A stretch of 64,000 bases of DNA from the NCBI RefSeq assembly GCF_907164915.1, contig NC_061862.1, positions 84,926,846-84,990,845 on the forward strand. Direction: 5' to 3'. The position numbers were made by a program, and so were the translations under genes. The notes beneath the pieces are model-generated. The model was given only the letters and a program-made list of their open reading frames with translations. It was not told the DNA's origin and did not search any database. Within the stretch, counting starts at the first letter, position 1. Each line of letters starts with the position of its first letter. The DNA comes from Impatiens glandulifera. Its lineage: Eukaryota > Streptophyta > Magnoliopsida > Ericales > Balsaminaceae. This document shows positions 58,081 through 64,000 of this stretch, piece by piece.

Positions 58081-58129
58081 TTTAAATTTATTTATTATAT
58101 TTTACATCTTTTATTAAAACATACAATAA

Positions 58130-59090
58130 TGATTAAATATTTTATTTTCTAATTTAAAAATAAATAATTTTGGTGAATTTATGTGTTTACATGCATGAGT
58201 AAATGTGTTTACATGTTAGGTAAACTGTCTTTTCATGGATGTGTTGGGGGGTTTTCTATCAGCGTTAAGGTAAGAAAATACTTATGGCTAAGTGTGTTTC
58301 GCCCTAAAAGGCGGATCTCTTCATTCCGTTATACATGGATCCTGAGCGAAGGAAGTTTCACACGATTCTATTAAAATATAAAGTAATTGAAGCGAAGTAT
58401 GCTTCGATCCTGTCATTTGTTTAGTATAATTTTTTGTTTTTTTCTAATTTAAAAATAAATAGTTTTGGTGAATTTATGTGTTTACAGTAAATGTTTTTAC
58501 ATAGGAATATAAAGTAATTGAAGCGATGTATGCTTCGATCCCGTCATTTGCTTAGTATAATTTTTTAATTTTTTTCAAATTTAAAAATAAATAATTTTAG
58601 TGAATTTATGTGTTTACATGCATGAGTAAATGTTTTTACATGTTAGGTAAACTGTCTTTTCATGGATGTGCTAGGGTTTTCCATCAGCGTTAGGGTAAGA
58701 AAATACTTAAGACTAAGTGTGGTTCTCCCTGAAAGGCAGATCTCTTCATTTCGCCTTACATGTCTTCTAAGAGAAGGATGTTTTGCACGATTCTATAAGA
58801 ATATAAAGTAATTGAAGCGAAGTATGCTTCAATCCCGTCCTTTGCTTAGTATAATTTTTTTAATTTTTTCTAATTTAAAAATAAATAATTTTGGTGAATT
58901 TATGTGGTTACATGCATGAGTAAATGTTTTTACATGTTAGGTAAACTGTCTTTTCATAGATGTGTTGGGGGTTTTCCATCAGCGTCAGGGTAAAAAAATA
59001 CTTAAGGCTATGTGTGGTTCGCCCTGAAAGGCGGATCTCTTCATTTCGCATTACATCGCTCCTGCGCGAAGTATACTTCTCTCTGTATCT
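58130..59090 (-). repeat. Subterminal ~295-bp units, right end
   Basis: Inverted units like those at 37,036-37,544 and 42,990-44,440, with GAAGCGAAGTATGCTTCG near 58,390, 58,520, 58,815 and a variant near 59,070. One unit is shortened (58,430-58,520). Confidence 0.9.
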
Positions 59091-59380
59091 CATATCTATA
59101 TATACTGTGATTACATGGCGCCTGGAGTGAAATGAGCTTCGCTCTAAACTTATATCTGCATTCTTTTTGAATTGGAGCCTGGGGGAAGGGAGCTTCACTC
59201 TATACGTTAACAAGACATTCCGTTAACGACGTTTGAGGTAAACCCGGATAGAAATTCGGGTTCTGGATACTCTCTCCCTCCCTTCAACCCAACTTTGATT
59301 TATTATTAAAATAATGCTCCTACAACTTCATTGGTCCACAACAGGGGAACACTGAAATCGGGAGCAGAAGATCCGGCTTG
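58790..59380 (-). repeat. Right terminal inverted repeat of the MULE
   Basis: Inverted match to 36,658-37,250, ending ATCCGGCTTG at 59,380. The TIRs differ by scattered substitutions and small indels, so the insertion is not very recent. Confidence 0.93.
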
Positions 59381-59389
59381 TATAATATG
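59381..59389. repeat. 9-bp TSD of the giant MULE, right copy
   Basis: TATAATATG, identical to the left copy. The paralogous empty site holds the sequence once (62,222-62,230, minus strand). Confidence 0.92.
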
Positions 59390-59636
59390 TTCATACTTAG
59401 AGATTAGGCTAATATTAATATTTTATATTTTATAAAAATAATATTATGAGTTTAATAATTTAAAATTAACTATACTAATGTATCAGTTTTAATATTATTG
59501 TATATAATTTTATAAAATTTATAGTTATATATGGATAAAATAAAATTATATCTCTAATGTTTTATATTAAATTAAAAAAAAATTATTATAGTAAAAATTA
59601 TTAATTTAGTTGAAACAAATATAATGTAATAAATAT

Positions 59637-60240
59637 CACTAGTAAAAATGTAATATTTAAAGGTGGTTTTAACCGCTGTTAAAGTATATTTTTCCATAGT
59701 TAAAATTATTAACTACGGTTTAAATACCGTAGTCAACCGCCGTTAAAAGTTCAGTCGTTAAAAAAATAATAATCAATAAGGGCAGAAAAAATACCGCAGT
59801 TAATAGTTTTCAATAATAAATTAATAAACCGTAGTTAATAGCATATAACTACGGTTTTAAAATCGTAGTTAAAGACATATTTATCAATAAGGGCGGTAAA
59901 CTTACCGTAGTTAATAGTCTCTAATTGTAGTAATTTTACCGCCCTTATTAAGTAACATTATTTTAACGACAAAACTTTTAACTACGGTTGATTGCGGTAA
60001 AATTACCGTAGTAAATAATTTTTAACTGCAATTTTATAAACCGTAGTTAGAGACTATTAACCACGGTAATTTTATCACCCTTAGTTAATAGTCTTTAACT
60101 ACGGTTTATAAAACCGTCGTTATAGACTATTAACTACAGTATTTTTATCGCCTTTATTGATGAATGATTTTAATAGAAAAACTTTTAACTACGCTAAATT
60201 TAGCGTAGTTAATGCTATAATCTAGAAAATAAACATTAAA
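59637..60240 (+). mobile_element. CACTA-like terminus with palindromic subterminal repeats
   Basis: It begins CACTAGTAAAAATG and carries about ten copies of AACTACGGTTTTAAAACCGTAG-type motifs in both orientations, cut here to TACGGT/ACCGTA cores. The inverted empty-site paralogue lacks it: homology with the 61,700 region stops at 59,636. The other terminus was not found, so the element may be truncated or extend to an unrecognised end. Confidence 0.6.
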
Positions 60241-61320
60241 ACTTATATTTTTGAAAAAAATATAAAATCATTCAACAAAATATTTATACTATATAAATAA
60301 CACAAAATAATTTATTATTATTGTAAAAAAGTATAATTACATTAAAATATTATTACAATAAAATTGGATTATATTTAAATATAAAATAATAAAAGGTGCT
60401 TATTAACATCTGCTAAACTCTTCAAAACCTATAAACTTTATTCTCAACTTGTTAAAACCTATAGATAAATAACAACCGAATTATAATTTATAATTTAACA
60501 ATTATAACTATTTTAAATAATTTTTATAAAAAAAATAATCATTCAATCCCTATAAATTTAACTATTTAATAAATAATTTCACAACCAAATAATATCATAA
60601 TAATGAGCATAAATTTTTATGTTTATACACATAAATATAAATATTCAAGAACATTACATCATAAAATAAACATCATTTTAAACTTGAAATAAATTATCAT
60701 TTTATACATAAAATCTCAACATATCTTCTCATTATGTGATCCACGATAAAAGAATATTCATTGATTTTACTCAAATTGTTATATTAGTAAAAAAAAACAA
60801 AAGATTCATCATAAAAGAAATCATCTTATTGATTTGGAGTTCTTGGGCCTTCAAAATTTGAATCAACATCTTTGTTATCTCACATATTTCAAATTGATTA
60901 TATATAATTATTTAATTTAATATTTCAAAATATGCAAGTATGAAAGGTTTGAGAATAAGCGTTAAGAGTGTGAGGGTAGGTGAGGTGAGAGAAGTAATGG
61001 AATGAGGGAAGTAATGCAATTAGGAGGTGATGAAGGTGAAATGAAGATGTAATGAAAGGCGAGAGAGGTAAGATGAATAGGTAATGAAGAATGTGGAAGT
61101 AAAGGGAGGAAACCTCTTTATCGAGCTTTAAAAGTAAAAATATATAAGTATAAATTTGAAATCATTTGATTTGTGGTAATAAAATTACAATTAATAAAAA
61201 CAAATTATATTTAAATTTTTTTTTGACTAAATATTGAAAATTAGTATATAATTAAAATTTTAATTATATATATATATATAATTAAAATTTTAATTATATA
61301 TATATATATTTATTGTATTA
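60241..61320. other. AT-rich sequence with a purine-rich block
   Basis: No gene. The block 60,950-61,130 is strongly purine-rich on the plus strand (GTGAGGGTAGGTGAGGTGAG ...), unlike the rest of the region. It may be interior of the CACTA-like element. Confidence 0.5.
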
Positions 61321-62899
61321 GTTAAATTTATTAATAATTATTCATTCACTTTACTCTTTTAATTAAATAAAAATTTATTTAACTTTAAATAAATTAGTTA
61401 TACTATTTCAATGAGTAGACTAATTTATTTAATAATTAATTTAAAAAATTAGTTTATATTAAAAAAATTAATGAGTACTAATTCATTACTAATTAATTTT
61501 AAAAAATAATTCATATTAAAATATTAAATTTACTAGGTCATATTTATATATAACACATTTCTAAAAAATGGTCATTATTAATTTTTAAATTCTTTATTAC
61601 TTATCTATGTCTTTATTTTGTTTAAACCTTTATAATTTTGTAAACAAGTTTCAATTTATATCCTATAAATTAAAATGTCATGATTTGTATATTATTTTTA
61701 TTCTTAGAATTATGTATATTATGAAGTTAAAATTGATATATGACTTTTATAAAATTATATATATATATTAATTTTTTATATATTATATTAAATCAATATA
61801 TTTATTATAATAATAATTAGTTTTTATTACAATATATTTATTTCAATTAAATTAATAAATTGTACTACATTGAATTTTTTAAATTTAAAGATATAATTTT
61901 ATTTTATCCACATATAACTATAAATTTTATAAAATAATGTACATTAATATTAAAATTGATATATAGTTACAAATTTTTTTATACATATACAAATCTAACA
62001 ATACATTTTTAACTTCGAACATTAGACATTAGGACTTTTGACTATTTTTATAAATCTTACATGATACCAAGAATTATAAATACATTATTGAGTTATAAGT
62101 TAAAATTTTGTAAATATAGTTAACTTTAAATTATTAAATTGATAATCTTATTTTTATAAAATATAAAATATAAATATTTGTTCAATTTATGAATTATCAT
62201 ATATTATATTTTAAGTATGAACATATTATATTGATTAGATTTAGATAGACTCTTTATATGAATGCATCAAATATTAAGTTCAGTTAGTTTGATATATTTT
62301 TATAGATAAATTTTATAAATAATACTAAAAATTAAAATTTGTTGAAAATAAAATTTATACTAAATAAATATGTCAATAAAAAATTGTAGTTTAATACATA
62401 ACTAATTAATTTATAAAATAAGTTCATACCAAAATCTACCTTTACTTAGTTTGTTGATTAAGGATAAAATTTATTTTTAACTTACTTTTATAAAAAAAAA
62501 TATTTATATTTTATACTTCAATGTGGATTTATTTTCAAAAATAAAAAATTACCACCTTAATATATAAGTTTTATTATATTAAAATTTTATATTCATTTAT
62601 TGAATATACAATTATCAATAATATAGAGAATTGTTTTTTTTTATCATAATTCTTTCTCATAATTAAATACAAATAATAGTTTTTTAACTCATAATTATTT
62701 AAAAGACTAATTAATCACTAATTAATTTATAAAATAAAATTTTAATTAATAACAAAAAGTCTTATTTGTAAGTTATTATTTATATATAACACATATCCTA
62801 AAAACTAGGTTATTTGTTACATTAATAACCACTATACAAACATTTTTATTTTTTTATTATTAAAAATTACATTAATATAATTGTAAATAATTTGTTCAC

Positions 62900-62976
<77 letters not shown>

Positions 62977-63060
62977 TAATAATATTTATATATTTTGATT
63001 GAAAATAATCTTTTTATTATTTTTATATAAACATTTATAATACATAATTTTTTATACACT
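61320..63060 (-). repeat. Inverted paralogue of the MULE insertion site (empty site)
   Basis: On the minus strand this follows the left flank of the MULE (35,769-36,648) and then its right flank (59,390-59,636) without the 22.7-kb element between. Around 62,222-62,230 the TSD sequence occurs once. After that TTCATACTTA and later TATTTTATAAAATTTATAGTT, GGATAAAATAAAATTATATC match the right flank. A (TA)n tract lies at 62,895-62,969. Confidence 0.83.
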
Positions 63061-63605
63061 ATTACCTCTTTTAACTTATATTCCAATTAAAATAGTTAAA
63101 ATTAGGAATTTAAAACCTATAAATATTCTAAAATCATGTATATTATAAGTTAATTTATTTTCAACTAACTTTTATATATAAATTATTATTATATAATATA
63201 TTAAATATATTTTATTTAGTTTTACAATTATTATTATATATAATATTTTTCATATATTTTTTAAAATAATTTAATATTTTAATTATAAAATGTTTATTTA
63301 TTTTATAACGACAATTTTATTAATTATTATTTTCTATATTTACTTATATTATAAATAATTTTTTTATTTTATATCTAAATTTTATTTATTACAATTATTA
63401 ATAATATTTAAATTTAATAAATGTAATTTACAGTTTATATTATAATTAAAATTTTAGATTTTAATTAAAATTACATTAATTATTAAATAATAACGGTATA
63501 GTATTAATTTATAATATTAAATAATATTATTTATAATATAAGTAAATATAAAAAATAATAATAATAATTTTAAATTCATATTACACAGATTATACTTCAT
63601 TATTT

Positions 63606-63647
<42 letters not shown>

Positions 63648-64000
63648 CACTAAATTATAAACCATACTACTTATACAATTTTTTATAATTCATATATATC
63701 AAACATCACTAATAACTTATACTACCCTATATTATTTATACATAAATATAATTTACACTTTTATACAACTTATACTCTATATTATTTGTACTATGTATCA
63801 AATAATACTTTTAATTGTGATTTTATATATAATAGTTAAAATAATGTATTTTATATAAATATTGAACAGTAAAATAATTTTTATATATTATCAAATAATA
63901 TGTTTATTTTTATATATATTTATATTATAAATATATTTTATTTGGAGAGTCAATTTTATATATTTTAAAGAACAATTTTAGAATAATTATTAGTAAATAA
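63061..64000. other. AT-rich sequence, no gene
   Basis: Extremely A/T-rich with a TA run at 63,610-63,643. Nothing recognisable. Confidence 0.7.

Larger units (their letters stand above)
36658..59380. mobile_element. Giant Mutator-like element (MULE), about 22.7 kb, with ULP1, PMD and FAR1-type genes
   Basis: Long TIRs (CAAGCCGGAT..TTCTGCTCCCGATTTCA at both ends, inverted) are flanked by a perfect 9-bp TSD, the MULE hallmark. Plus-strand genes inward from the left: an unrecognised gene (38,196-39,337) and a FAR1-type MULE transposase (40,422-42,782). Minus-strand genes inward from the right: ULP1-like copy 2 (54,415-57,753), a plant mobile domain gene (51,985-53,131) and ULP1-like copy 1 (45,038-48,742). 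ULP-like genes inside MULEs are known as the Kaonashi type. All genes are disrupted. The spaces are filled by tandem arrays. A paralogous empty site exists at about 62,222-62,230. Confidence 0.92.

Overview
The window is AT-rich eudicot-type nuclear DNA built almost entirely of nested, decayed transposable elements. It holds no recognisable intact host gene. Angiosperm origin is indicated by a Tnt1-like Ty1/copia element, L1-type LINEs with a DUF4283-like ORF1, CACTA and hAT elements, and a Mutator-like element (MULE) with a FAR1-type transposase, ULP1-like protease genes and a plant-mobile-domain gene. No species assignment is attempted.

Left third (1-31,000). A broken Ty1/copia pol and its 3' LTR run off the left edge (1-3465). 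Next come two diverged copies of one intergenic segment (copy A about 5220-11,520, copy B about 21,945-27,480, with a partial third copy near 19,700-20,430). Copy A was interrupted by a non-autonomous hAT element (6146-8363) with a long degenerate inverted array; copy B keeps an uninterrupted site. Inside the hAT lies a LINE/SINE chimera flanked by a 16-bp target-site duplication (TSD). Between the copies are a decayed hAT BED-finger transposase fragment, two tRNA-derived SINEs joined to an inverted LINE 5' end and an internally deleted LINE (14,206-18,145), a small CACTA element with TSD TCA, and a 4 x 127-bp tandem array. After copy B sits an ORF1-only LINE with a perfect 17-bp TSD (27,938-30,647).

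Middle (31,174-36,657). A CACTA-like terminus is followed by a 5'-truncated L1-type LINE carrying decayed endonuclease, reverse transcriptase and zinc-binding segments, then AT-rich sequence that is the target of the next insertion.

Right (36,658-59,380) is one giant MULE of about 22.7 kb with a perfect 9-bp TSD (TATAATATG) and long terminal inverted repeats (TIRs). A FAR1-type transposase and an unrecognised upstream gene read inward from the left end; two ULP1-like protease genes and a plant-mobile-domain gene read inward from the right. All are broken. Between them lie seven classes of tandem array with different periods, nearly all sharing a short GAAGC..GCTTC dyad. An inverted paralogue of the empty insertion site lies at about 61,320-62,960, supporting the boundaries independently. 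The right edge is AT-rich sequence with a further CACTA-like terminus at 59,637.
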